Of a DNA stretch of 64,000 nucleotides, positions 52,846-61,765 are shown one piece after another (positions within the stretch are counted from its first letter, which is position 1; each line of letters begins with the position of its first letter). Source of the stretch: Mesorhizobium sp. L-8-3 (GTDB lineage: Bacteria > Pseudomonadota > Alphaproteobacteria > Rhizobiales > Rhizobiaceae); assembly GCF_016756615.1 (NCBI RefSeq), contig NZ_AP023262.1, positions 4,093,501 through 4,157,500 of the forward strand. The letters run 5' to 3'. The position numbers were made by a program, and so were the translations under genes. The notes below the pieces were generated by a model. It had not been told where the DNA came from. It saw nothing but the letters and a program-made list of their open reading frames with translations, and ran no database searches.

Positions 52846-54246
52846 ATGATCCCGGCTACCACCCTGAAAGGAAGACGGGTCGCGCTGTTCGGGCTCGGCG
52901 GCTCGGGCATCGCCACCGCGCTCGCGCTGAAGGAGGGCGGCGCCGACGTGCTCGCCTGGGACGACAATCCCGAAAGCGTGGCCAGGGCCGCCGATGCCGG
53001 CATCGGCGTCGCCGATCTGCGCGGCGCCGACTGGTCCCGTTTCGCCTCCTTCGTTCTGTCGCCGGGCGTGCCGCTCACCCATCCCAAGCCGCACTGGACG
53101 GTCGAGCTCGCGCGCGGTGCCGGCGTCGAGATCATCGGCGATGTCGAGCTTTTCGCCCGCGAGCGCATGGCGTGCGCGCCGGCCGCTCCCTTCATCGCCG
53201 TCACCGGCACCAACGGCAAGTCCACCACCACCGCACTTGCCGCCCATATACTGCGGTCGGCCGGCCGCGACACCCAGATGGGCGGCAATATCGGCCGCGC
53301 CGTGATGACGCTCGATCCGCCCGAGGCGGACCGCTTCTATGTGGTGGAGTGCTCCTCCTACCAGATCGAACTTTCGCCCTCGGTCAACCCGACCGCCGGC
53401 ATCCTGCTCAACCTCACGCCGGACCATCTCGACCGCCACGGCACCATGCAGCACTACGCTTCCATCAAGGAGCGGCTGGTGGCCGGCAGCGACGCGGCAA
53501 TCGTCGGCGTCGACGACATCTATTGCGCGCAGATCGCCGACCGGCTCGAACGCGCCGGCAAGGAGGTTGTTCGCATCTCCAAGCGCCTGCCGCTGACCGA
53601 CGGCTATTTCGCCGACGGCACCAATCTGATGGAGGCCGTGCACGGCCGCTACGAGCGCATCGGCTTCCTCGAAGGCATCGGCTCGCTGCGCGGCCAGCAC
53701 AATGCGCAGAACGCGCTCGCCGCGGTCGCCGCCTGCCTCAAGGCCGGGCTGGAGCTCGGCGAGATCCAGTCCGGGCTCGAAAGCTTCCCGGGCCTCGAGC
53801 ACCGCATGGAGCAGGTCGGCCGCAAGGGCAACGTGCTCTTCGTCAACGATTCCAAGGCCACCAACGCCGATGCTGCGGCACCGGCCCTGTCCAGCTTCCC
53901 GCGCATCTACTGGATCGCCGGCGGCCTGCCCAAGGAAGGCGGCATCGAGCCCCTGCGCTCCTTCTTCCCGCGCATCGCCAAAGCCTATCTGATCGGCGAA
54001 GCCGCCCCCGCCTTCTCCGCCACGCTGGGCGAGGCCGTTCCCTACGAGATCTCAGGCACGCTCGCCGCCGCGGTCGACCACGCCGCCCGCGAGGCAGCCC
54101 TCGACGAGAGCGGCGAAGCCGTGGTGCTGCTCTCCCCCGCCTGCGCCAGCTTCGACCAGTTCAAGAATTTCGAGATCCGCGGCGAAGCCTTCAGGCAAGC
54201 CGTGTTTGCTATCGAAGGGGTCAAACCCATCGGAGGAGCCGGCTAG
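52846..54246 (+). CDS. murD: UDP-MurNAc-L-Ala:D-Glu ligase MurD
   Basis: Mur ligase adding D-glutamate to UDP-MurNAc-L-alanine. The 466-aa protein has ALFGLGGSGIA at the UDP-binding N-terminus, P-loop VTGTNGKSTTTALA, ECSSYQIEL, and FVNDSKATNADAAAPAL with the carbamylated-lysine region. It lies seven bases after mraY. Downstream the cluster is interrupted by a repeat array. Confidence 0.96.
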   Translation: MIPATTLKGRRVALFGLGGSGIATALALKEGGADVLAWDDNPESVARAADAGIGVADLRGADWSRFASFVLSPGVPLTHPKPHWTVELARGAGVEIIGDVELFARERMACAPAAPFIAVTGTNGKSTTTALAAHILRSAGRDTQMGGNIGRAVMTLDPPEADRFYVVECSSYQIELSPSVNPTAGILLNLTPDHLDRHGTMQHYASIKERLVAGSDAAIVGVDDIYCAQIADRLERAGKEVVRISKRLPLTDGYFADGTNLMEAVHGRYERIGFLEGIGSLRGQHNAQNALAAVAACLKAGLELGEIQSGLESFPGLEHRMEQVGRKGNVLFVNDSKATNADAAAPALSSFPRIYWIAGGLPKEGGIEPLRSFFPRIAKAYLIGEAAPAFSATLGEAVPYEISGTLAAAVDHAAREAALDESGEAVVLLSPACASFDQFKNFEIRGEAFRQAVFAIEGVKPIGGAG

Positions 54247-54732
54247 TGCCGCAACGCCGATCCCCCTCATCCGAAGCTTGGCTTGGCCGGCGTTGCCAAT
54301 CGCCACGGTCGGTGATTGCGGAGGCGCACCCCTCATCCGACCGCGCTTCGCGCGGCCACCTTCTCCCACAAGGGGAGAAGGCAGGCGCCTGGCTTTGGCG
54401 GCCCTGCCAATCGTCAAGGCCGGCGACTGGCCGAAGCGCTGTTGCAGGGCCTTCCCTTCTCCCCTTGTGGGAGAAGGTGGCCTCGCCTGCTAGGGCGAGG
54501 TCGGATGAGGGGTACGCCTCCGCAAGTCTCTCGCGTCGCCGTCTTGCCGCAGCTACCGTGCAGCCCTTCTTTCCTGGCTCTGCCAATCACCCGACGTCAA
54601 CGATTGGCCGCAACGCCGCTGCCGGCTCTCCCTTCTCCCCTTGTGGGAGAAGGTGGCCTCGCGAAGCGAGGTCGGATGAGGGGTACCCTTCCGCAGCCTC
54701 ATCCACCACCCCAACCCCATGGAGCATGGCAC
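54247..54732. repeat. Palindromic repeat array between murD and ftsW
   Basis: 486 bases with no real gene. At least three copies of a ~55-bp hairpin unit (core CCCCTCATCCGACC...GAGG-CCACCTTCTCCCACAAGGGGAG or its complement) lie at about 54330-54388, 54446-54514 and 54629-54688. They alternate in orientation and are separated by spacers containing GCCAATCGTC or AACGATTGGC. The array is open in the ftsW frame, which creates a false N-terminal extension. Confidence 0.88.
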
Positions 54733-55890
54733 ATGCAGGCTAGCCGTCTCGACCGCAGCCCGGTCGCCACCTGGTGGTGGACGATCGACCGCTGGTTCCT
54801 CGCCGCCTTCCTGTCGCTGATGGGGCTGGGCATCGTGCTCTCCTTCGCGGCGAGCCCGGCGGTGGCCGAGCGCATCGGCCTCGGCAGCTTCCATTTCGCC
54901 ACGCGCCAGATCGTCTTCATGGTCCCGGCACTCTTCGCGCTGCTGTCGGTCTCCTTCCTCGACGCCCGCCAGATCCGACGGCTGGCCATCGTCATGCTCG
55001 GCATATCGCTCCTCCTCATGGTCGCCGTGCTCTATATCGGCGTCGAGGTGAAGGGCGCCCGCCGCTGGGTGTCGATCGCCGGCCTCTCCGTCCAGCCCTC
55101 GGAGTTCCTGAAACCCGCTTTCGTCATCATCTGCGCCTGGCTCTTCGCCGAGCATCAGCGCCAGCCCGACATCCCCGGCAACCTCTTCGCCATGATCCTG
55201 CTCGGCCTGGTGCTGGCCCTTCTCGTCGCCCAGCCCGATTTCGGCCAGACGCTGCTGGTGCTCGGCACCTGGGGCGTCATGTTCTTCATGGCCGGCCTGC
55301 CCTGGCTCTGGATCATCGTGCTCGGCAGCCTGGGTGTGGCCGGCGGCTTCGCCGCCTATACGATGTTCCCGCACGTCGCCGGCCGCATCGACCGCTTCAT
55401 CACCGGCGAGGGCGACACTTTCCAGGTCGACATGGGCCGCGAGGCGGTCATCAATGGCGGCTGGTTCGGCGTCGGCCCGGGCGAGGGCACCGTCAAGCGC
55501 ATCATCCCCGACAGCCACGCCGATTTCGTCTTCGCCGTCGCCGGCGAGGAGTTCGGCATCGTGCTCTGCTTCCTCATCCTGGGCCTTTTCGCCTTCGTCG
55601 TGCTGCGCGGACTGAATACCGCGCTGAAGGAACATGACGATTTCACCCGCTACGCGGTCGCCGGCCTGGTGGTCAATTTCGGCTTCCAGTCCGTCATCAA
55701 CATGGGGGTGAACCTGCAGCTCATGCCGGCCAAGGGCATGACGCTGCCCTTCATCTCCTATGGCGGCTCCTCCCTCATCGCCATCGCCATCGCCATGGGC
55801 ATGGTGCTCGCGCTCACCCGCAAGCGCCCCGAAAAACGCACCCAGCTAGCCTTCGCCCGCCGCGCCGCCCGCGCCGTGGCGGCGGAGTAG
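54733..55890 (+). CDS. ftsW: Septal peptidoglycan glycosyltransferase FtsW
   Basis: SEDS-family polymerase working with FtsI at the septum. The 385-aa protein has ten transmembrane helices, the conserved SVQPSEFLKP, the catalytic-loop aspartate region (GRIDRFITGEGDTFQVD) and ISYGGSSLIA near the end. ATG 54733 yields MQASRLDRSPVATWWW, matching rhizobial FtsW. The longer frame from 54316 is repeat DNA. Transcription must pass the upstream repeat array or start within it. Confidence 0.95.
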   Translation: MQASRLDRSPVATWWWTIDRWFLAAFLSLMGLGIVLSFAASPAVAERIGLGSFHFATRQIVFMVPALFALLSVSFLDARQIRRLAIVMLGISLLLMVAVLYIGVEVKGARRWVSIAGLSVQPSEFLKPAFVIICAWLFAEHQRQPDIPGNLFAMILLGLVLALLVAQPDFGQTLLVLGTWGVMFFMAGLPWLWIIVLGSLGVAGGFAAYTMFPHVAGRIDRFITGEGDTFQVDMGREAVINGGWFGVGPGEGTVKRIIPDSHADFVFAVAGEEFGIVLCFLILGLFAFVVLRGLNTALKEHDDFTRYAVAGLVVNFGFQSVINMGVNLQLMPAKGMTLPFISYGGSSLIAIAIAMGMVLALTRKRPEKRTQLAFARRAARAVAAE

Positions 55891-56849
55891 GTGTTCGCGG
55901 TTGCAGGCGTTGATCCAGGTTACCCCTCATCCGACCGCGCTTCGCGCGGCCACCTTCTCCCACAAGGGGAGAAGGGGGAGATTTGCATTGCCGTCCCGGC
56001 AGATCACCAACGTCTGCGATTTGCAAGGCCGCCGAAACTTGGCTCCCCCTTCTCCCCTTGTGGGGGCCGAAGGACGGGTGGGGACCCGTGGTGGCTGCGC
56101 TCCGCGCGGACGGATAACGGGCAGGGCCGAGGCTGAAAGTACCCCTCATCCGACCTCGCTTCGCGAGGCCACCTTCTCCCACAAGGGGAGAAGGGGGGAG
56201 CTTGGCATGTGCGGCTATGCAAGTCGCCGACGTCGACGATTGGCGGAAGCGCTGCTGCAGGCTCCCCCTTCTCCCCTTGTGGGGTCCGAAGGACGGGTGG
56301 AGACCCGTGGCTCCACCCCGGGTGGTGGCCTCGCGAAGCGAGGTCGGATGAGGGGTAACCTCGCGAAGCGAGGCTCGAGGGGTAACCGACGTTCCCACCC
56401 CACTGCGCTCCCGTCCACTCGCACCCCCAAGGCCCCCTGATGACCAAGGGCACCATCCCGCTCGCCGCCGGCGACACCGGCGGCCATGTCTTTCCGGCCG
56501 AGCGCGCAGGAATTACCCCTCATCCGTCCGCGCGGAGCCTGTCCTCGGGCTTGCCGAAGGCAAGACCCGTGGGCGCGGCCACCTTCTCCCACAAGGGGAG
56601 AAGGGGACGCCCGCAACAAGGTCTCGGACAATCGTCAACGCTGGTGATTTGCAGAGCCGCCGAAGCCAGGCTCCGGCCTTCTCCCCTTGTGGGGTCCGAA
56701 GGACGGGTGGAGACCCGTGGCTCCACCCCGGGTGGTGGCCTCGCGAAGCGAGGTCGGATGAGGGGTAACCTCGCGAAGCGAGGCTCGAGGGGTAACCCAC
56801 GCTCCCACCCCACCACCCTCCCAGCCACCAGCACCCCCAAGGCACCCTG
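55891..56849. repeat. Palindromic repeat array between ftsW and murG, with 410-bp tandem duplication
   Basis: 959 bases without a genuine gene. Hairpin units occur at about 55921-55979, 56045-56090, 56140-56197, 56264-56359, 56513-56608 and 56674-56769; some have an extra module GTCCGAAGGACGGGTGG / CCACCCCGGGTGG. The segment 56271-56503 is repeated at 56681-56913 (410-bp offset), which duplicates the murG start region. Confidence 0.9.
56440..56510 (+). pseudogene. murG 5'-end duplicate (about 22 codons)
   Basis: ATG 56440 opens MTKGTIPLAAGDTGGHVFPAE, a near copy of the true MurG start 410 bases downstream (MTKGTILLAAGGTGGHVFPAE). After the shared GGCCGAG it runs into repeat DNA. Two residues differ, including loss of a glycine of the GGTGGH motif. 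The chimeric frame stays open to 56850, where its TGA overlaps the true murG ATG. Confidence 0.85.
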
Positions 56850-57977
56850 ATGACCAAGGGCACCATCCTCCTCGCCGCCGGCGGTACCGGCGGCCATGTC
56901 TTTCCGGCCGAGGCGCTGGCGCATGAGCTTTCCGCCCGCGGCTGGTCGGTGCATCTCGCCACCGACGACCGCGCCGGCCGCTACGCCGGCACCTTCCCGG
57001 CCGAGGCCGTCCACCCGATCCCGTCCTCCACCATCGGCGCGAAGAACCCCATCGCCGTCATCAAGGCCTTCTGGACGATCTGGCGCGGCGTGCGCCAGGC
57101 GTCCGCCCTCATCGCCCGCATAAAACCCGCCGCCGTCATCGGCTTCGGCGGCTATCCGACCCTGCCGCCGCTCTACGCCGCCACGCGCCGCGGGGTGCCC
57201 TCCATGCTGCATGAACAGAACGCCGTCATGGGCCGCGCCAACAAGGCGCTTGCATCAAGGGTGAAAGCCATCGCCGGCGGTTTTCTGTCCGACACCTCCG
57301 GCCCCTACGCCGCCAAGACCGTGGTCACCGGCAACCCGGTCCGCCCCGCCGTCATCGAAGCGGCCAAAACCCCCTACACCGCCCCCGCAACAACCGACCC
57401 CTTCCGCCTGCTCGTCTTCGGCGGCAGCCAGGGCGCCCAGTTCTTCTCCGACGCCATCCCGCCGGCAATCGCCGCACTGCCCGAATCCGACCGCCGCCGG
57501 CTGGTCGTCACCCAGCAGGCCCGCGCCGAGGACGAGGCCAAGGTACGCAACGCCTATGCCGAACTCGGCATCAGGGCCGAAATCTCCCCCTTCTTCCGCG
57601 ACATGGCCGAACGCATCGCCGCCGCCCATCTCGTGATCTCGCGCTCCGGCGCCTCGACCGTCTCCGAGATCGCCGTCATCGGCCGGCCCGCGCTGCTCGT
57701 GCCCTATCCTCACGCGCTCGACCACGACCAGGCCGCCAATGCCGCCACCCTTGCTGCGGCTGGCGGTGCGGAGGTGCACCAGCAGCCGACCCTCGACACC
57801 GAGCGCCTCGCCGCCCTCATCGGCGGCCTGATGGCCGCGCCCGAGCGCCTCTCCGCCATGGCCGCCGCCGCCCGCTCGGCCGGCAAGCCGGACGCAACGC
57901 GGTTGCTCGCCGACCTCGCAGAGGCTATTGCCTCTGGTCAGACCATGGAAGAATTCAAGAAGGGGGTGCGGTCATGA
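56850..57977 (+). CDS. murG: UDP-GlcNAc:lipid I transferase MurG
   Basis: Peripheral inner-membrane glycosyltransferase (GT28) that converts lipid I to lipid II. The 375-aa protein has LAAGGTGGHVFPAEALA, GFGGYPTLPPLYAA, HEQNAVMGRANKAL, LLVFGGSQGAQFFSDAI, and the nucleotide-sugar site ISRSGASTVSEIAVIGRPALLVP (landmarks). Starts within TGATG, so it may be coupled to a short upstream repeat-derived frame. Overlaps murC by four bases. Confidence 0.96.
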   Translation: MTKGTILLAAGGTGGHVFPAEALAHELSARGWSVHLATDDRAGRYAGTFPAEAVHPIPSSTIGAKNPIAVIKAFWTIWRGVRQASALIARIKPAAVIGFGGYPTLPPLYAATRRGVPSMLHEQNAVMGRANKALASRVKAIAGGFLSDTSGPYAAKTVVTGNPVRPAVIEAAKTPYTAPATTDPFRLLVFGGSQGAQFFSDAIPPAIAALPESDRRRLVVTQQARAEDEAKVRNAYAELGIRAEISPFFRDMAERIAAAHLVISRSGASTVSEIAVIGRPALLVPYPHALDHDQAANAATLAAAGGAEVHQQPTLDTERLAALIGGLMAAPERLSAMAAAARSAGKPDATRLLADLAEAIASGQTMEEFKKGVRS

Positions 57978-59371
57978 AGATGCCGCAGACCATCGGCCTC
58001 GTCCACTTCATCGGCATCGGCGGCATCGGCATGAGCGGTATCGCCGAGGTGCTGCACAATCTGGGCTATAGGGTCCAGGGCTCCGACCAGGCCGAGAGCG
58101 CCAATGTCCAGCGCCTGCGCGACAAGGGCATCGAATGTTTCGTCGGCCACAGGCCCGAGAATCTCGGCGATGCCGAGGTGGTGGTGGTGTCGACCGCCAT
58201 CAGGAAGACCAACCCCGAGCTCGCCGCCGCGCGCGAAAAGCTGCTGCCGATCGTGCGCCGCGCCGAGATGCTGGCCGAGCTGATGCGCTTCCGCAACGCC
58301 GTCGCCATCGGCGGCACCCACGGCAAGACCACCACCACCTCCATGGTGGCGACCCTGCTCGATGCCGGCGGCCTCGACCCGACCGTCGTCAATGGCGGCA
58401 TCATCAACGCCTATGGCACCAATGCGCGCATGGGCGACGGCGAATGGATGGTGGTGGAGGCCGACGAGAGCGACGGCACCTTCCTCAAGCTGCCGGCCGA
58501 TATCGCCGTCGTCACCAACATCGACCCCGAGCATCTCGACCATTACGGCACCTTCGATCGCGTCCGCGAGGCCTTCCGCGATTTCGTTGAGAACGTGCCC
58601 TTCTACGGCTTCGGCGTAATGTGTACCGACCATCCCGAAGTCCAGGCGCTGGTGTCGCGCATCGAGGACCGCCGCGTCATCACCTATGGCGAGAACGCCC
58701 AGGCCGATGTGCGTTTCGAGAACCACCGCTTCGACGGCGCCGCCTCCTTGTTCGACGTCGTCTTCCGCGACCGCAAGACCGGCGCGAATGCCGCGATCCG
58801 TGATCTGAGGCTCCCCATGCCCGGCCGCCACAACGTCTCCAACGCCACCGCGGCGATCGCGGTCGCCCATGAGCTCGGCATTTCCGATGAGGCCATCAAG
58901 CGCGGCTTAAGCGCCTTCGGCGGCGTCAAGCGGCGCTTCACCCACACCGGTTCCTGGAACGGCGTCGAAGTGTTCGACGACTACGGCCACCATCCCGTCG
59001 AGATCAAGGCGGTGCTGAAGGCGGCGCGCGATTCCGCCAGGGGCCGCGTCATCGCCATTGCCCAGCCGCACCGCTACTCGCGCCTCAACGATCTCTTCGC
59101 CGATTTCGCCGCCTGCTTCAATGATGCCGATACCGTCATGGTCGCGCCGGTCTATGCGGCGGGCGAGGATCCGATCGAGGGCGTCACCTCCGAAGCGCTG
59201 GTCGCGCGCATCCGCGCCGGCGGCCATCGCGACGCGCGTTATCTCGAAGGCCCCGCGGCGATCGCTCCGATCGTCCGCAACCTCGCCAAATCAGGGGATT
59301 TCGTCGTCTTCCTCGGCGCCGGCAACATCACCCAATGGGCCTATGCGCTCCCCAGGGAACTTGAGTCATGA
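57974..59371 (+). CDS. murC: UDP-MurNAc:L-alanine ligase MurC
   Basis: First Mur ligase, adding L-alanine to UDP-MurNAc. The 465-aa protein has HFIGIGGIGMSGIAEVL at the N-terminus, P-loop GGTHGKTTTTSMVA, EADESDGTFLKL and FDDYGHHPVEIKAVL. Coupled to murG and murB by ATGA overlaps at both ends. Confidence 0.96.
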   Translation: MKMPQTIGLVHFIGIGGIGMSGIAEVLHNLGYRVQGSDQAESANVQRLRDKGIECFVGHRPENLGDAEVVVVSTAIRKTNPELAAAREKLLPIVRRAEMLAELMRFRNAVAIGGTHGKTTTTSMVATLLDAGGLDPTVVNGGIINAYGTNARMGDGEWMVVEADESDGTFLKLPADIAVVTNIDPEHLDHYGTFDRVREAFRDFVENVPFYGFGVMCTDHPEVQALVSRIEDRRVITYGENAQADVRFENHRFDGAASLFDVVFRDRKTGANAAIRDLRLPMPGRHNVSNATAAIAVAHELGISDEAIKRGLSAFGGVKRRFTHTGSWNGVEVFDDYGHHPVEIKAVLKAARDSARGRVIAIAQPHRYSRLNDLFADFAACFNDADTVMVAPVYAAGEDPIEGVTSEALVARIRAGGHRDARYLEGPAAIAPIVRNLAKSGDFVVFLGAGNITQWAYALPRELES

Positions 59372-60333
59372 CGCGCGGCGAAGACCTTCTTGCAAGGCTG
59401 GGCGACAGGCTCTCCGGCATCCGCGGCCGCATCACGCCCAATGCCGAGATGGAGAAGATCACCTGGTTCCGCGCCGGCGGCCTGGCCGAGGCCCTGTTCC
59501 AGCCGGCCGACGAGGAGGATCTCGCCGCCTTCCTGCGCTCCGTGCCGGAAGAGATCCCGCTCACCACGGTCGGCATCGGCTCCAACCTCCTGGTGCGCGA
59601 GGGCGGCATTCCCGGCTTTGTCATCCGCCTCTCGGCGAAAGGTTTCGGCGAGGCCGGGGCAATCTCCGAGACCCGCATCAGGGCAGGGGCGGCAACGCCC
59701 GACAAGCGCGTGGCAGCACTCGCCCACGAAGCCGGCATCGGCGGCTTCCATTTCTACCACGGCATTCCCGGCGGCATCGGCGGCGCGCTGCGCATGAATG
59801 CCGGCGCCAACGGCGTCGAGACGCGCGAGCGCGTGGTCGCGGTGCGCGCGCTCGACCGCACGGGCAATCTCCACACGCTCTCCAATGCCGACATGGGCTA
59901 CGCCTACCGCCATACGGCCGCGCCCGCCGGGCTCATCTTCACTTCCGTCCTCTTCGAGGGCTACCCAGAAGACAAGGACGCCATCAAGGCCGCCATGGAT
60001 GCCGTGCAGCACCACCGCGAGACGGTGCAGCCCATCCGCGAAAAGACCGGCGGCTCCACCTTCAAGAACCCCGAAGGCAGCTCGGCCTGGAAGGAGATCG
60101 ACAAGGCCGGCTGCCGCGGCCTGATGATCGGCGGCGCGCAGATGTCGCCCATGCACTGCAACTTCATGATCAACACCGGCAACGCCACCGGCTACGATCT
60201 CGAATATCTGGGCGAAACCGTGCGGGCGCGGGTGCTGGAGAATTCCGGCATCCGCCTGCACTGGGAGATCAAGCGCATCGGCCAGTTCAAGCCGGGGCAC
60301 GAGGTGCAGGAGTTCTTGGGGCAGTTGTTGTAG
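59368..60333 (+). CDS. murB: UDP-N-acetylenolpyruvoylglucosamine reductase MurB
   Basis: FAD enzyme that makes UDP-MurNAc. The 321-aa type II MurB has TWFRAGGLAEALF, GIGSNLLVREGG, GIPGGIGGALRMNAG, the catalytic serine Ser230 in GGSTFKNPEGS and the C-terminal glutamate in LHWEIKRIG. All residues needed are in this copy. Its last 332 bases (from 60002) recur at 63263-63594. Downstream, ddl-ftsQ-ftsA-ftsZ would be expected; a foreign island follows instead. Confidence 0.96.
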   Translation: MTRGEDLLARLGDRLSGIRGRITPNAEMEKITWFRAGGLAEALFQPADEEDLAAFLRSVPEEIPLTTVGIGSNLLVREGGIPGFVIRLSAKGFGEAGAISETRIRAGAATPDKRVAALAHEAGIGGFHFYHGIPGGIGGALRMNAGANGVETRERVVAVRALDRTGNLHTLSNADMGYAYRHTAAPAGLIFTSVLFEGYPEDKDAIKAAMDAVQHHRETVQPIREKTGGSTFKNPEGSSAWKEIDKAGCRGLMIGGAQMSPMHCNFMINTGNATGYDLEYLGETVRARVLENSGIRLHWEIKRIGQFKPGHEVQEFLGQLL

Positions 60334-60342
60334 GGGGCGCAA

Positions 60343-61188
60343 ATGTTGAAGGGGCCCGATGAAGCAGCTTTTCAGCTTTTGCAGGAGGCCAGCGAGGAAG
60401 CTCACGCGGTTATCCGTGGTGAGGTTGCCTCGCTATTTGAAAGATACGAAAAGAGCAACCCTGAAGTCTCCTCGGCTCTGTATGTGCTTTTCCATTAATT
60501 ATCAACGCGCAGTGATGCGATGTTTATTCTTGTGAATGAAAAGCACCAATTCGACGCTGATATTATCCTGAAAACTTTATTTGATACTGCGGCAAATATA
60601 CTTTTCATCTGCTATGTTGAAGAGAAAGATAAGCCGCTCCTCGTAAGCGAATTTTGGAACCTGCCTGCTTTGATCGATGAAACACGCGTTTTCGGTCTCA
60701 ATCCCGAGATGGATGAGGCCGAAAGAAAACGCCTGCAGCAAAAATGGTCGTTCGCTGGAATAATGGAATCACTTGAAGGCCGCATAGTGGATGGCGAACC
60801 GTTCCGCGGCATGACGGCCTATCTCTACGTCAGTTGCAGCCACTTCGCCGATGCAAACAATGTAGCTCTTTATCTGTTGGCCGACTGGGGATCGCGCCCG
60901 CCCGATGAGTTGGAGCTCCTTGATGTCAGTCACTCGTCCAGGATTCTATGCGATCATGTCACCCTGGCGTGGATTTGCGCATACGCTCTGTGCGGACATT
61001 TCAAAGGCGAATTTTCCGACACCCCGAGATTCTATGCCGTTTACGAAAGGGTGTCGACGCTAAGTGAGCCACTGCAAGCCGCCTTCGACCACGACCTGCG
61101 CGAGCTCTATAGGAAGATGTTTCGTGGGCCGCCGAATTGGAGCAATTCCAGCAAAAGTGTACTGGGGTCTTGCGTCCGGATTGCGTAA
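60343..61188 (+). pseudogene. DUF5677-like gene split by an in-frame ochre codon
   Basis: ATG 60343 opens 51 codons (AFQLLQEASEEAHAVIRGEV, then SALYVLFH) to TAA at 60496. The same frame continues LSTRSDAMFILVNEKHQFDA without loss of sense to 61188, with ATG at 60520 allowing a 222-aa product. Joined, the two pieces read as one helical protein of about 280 residues with a DUF5677-type core (DADIILKTLFDTAANILFI). Base composition is clearly more AT-rich than murB. Either a nonsense mutation or reinitiation; function unknown. Family assignment is by pattern only. Confidence 0.55.
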
Positions 61189-61198
61189 AAACTAATTG

Positions 61199-61241
61199 CT
61201 AGAGCATTTTCGCGATGCGGAGAAAAGCGGAAACGCTCTAG
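61199..61241. repeat. Hairpin element CTAGAGC...GCTCTAG
   Basis: Inverted repeat CTAGAGCATTTTCGC / GCGGAAACGCTCTAG eleven bases after the preceding stop. Its sequence resembles widely scattered rhizobial extragenic hairpins and it may end transcription. It marks the gap (61189-61342) before the next gene pair. Confidence 0.75.
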
Positions 61242-61342
61242 TCCAGCGCACCGCCTGTCCGGAAGCGTCCATCCCGGCTTGAGCACCTGACATTGAGCCA
61301 TGGCATGACTATATTCTCGAAGTGTTCGACTGACGGTGATTG

Positions 61343-61765
61343 ATGGCAAGGCAAGGAAATAATCCCAAGCGCCGGTTGGAGGTTCTGGAAAAGCTCTCCG
61401 ACGATGACATTGAGTCCTTGGCAGCTCAAGCAAAGTACGTCGGAAGCGGTCATCATAAACGATATCCGCTTGATTACGGATTCGAGCGTACGAACCCGGT
61501 CCCCACAAAGTCGTTGTGTGATATGTTACGGCCAATTCAGCTCGAAGAAGCCAAAGATCTGCTAGAGAGAGGGATACGTGCAAAGATGGTCAGCCGATTG
61601 GAGAACGGCTTTCCGAAATACATTTGGACGGTCGGTGCTGACGGCGTTGTATATGAATCAAAAAGCGACCCGAGGTCGCCGAGCTTGTATCATGGCTACC
61701 CGCTGGAGCACGAGAGGGCCGTGCGGGAGTACATACTGAGTGAGTGGAAACGGCGATGCCGGTGA
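61343..61765 (+). CDS. Island protein of unknown family (140 aa)
   Basis: Not recognised. The 140-aa product is charged and soluble, with no signal or membrane segment. Landmarks: an N-terminal basic stretch, LEKLSDDDIESLAAQAKYVG, the segment GSGHHKRYPLDYGFERTNPV, and a C-terminal beta-rich region WTVGADGVVYESK with HGYPLEHERAVREYIL. Its end overlaps the start of the next gene by ten bases, so the two are made together. ATG 61343 follows GGTGATTG. AT-rich like its neighbours, indicating transfer. Confidence 0.7.
   Translation: MARQGNNPKRRLEVLEKLSDDDIESLAAQAKYVGSGHHKRYPLDYGFERTNPVPTKSLCDMLRPIQLEEAKDLLERGIRAKMVSRLENGFPKYIWTVGADGVVYESKSDPRSPSLYHGYPLEHERAVREYILSEWKRRCR

Noticed and set aside
54316..54732. 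A 139-residue N-terminal extension of FtsW
   Set aside because: It is entirely palindromic repeat DNA that happens to be open; the family start is MQASRLDRSPV at 54733.
54247..56849. Possible CRISPR or integron array around ftsW
   Set aside because: Units alternate in orientation and vary in length, with no regular spacers; they are extragenic palindromes.
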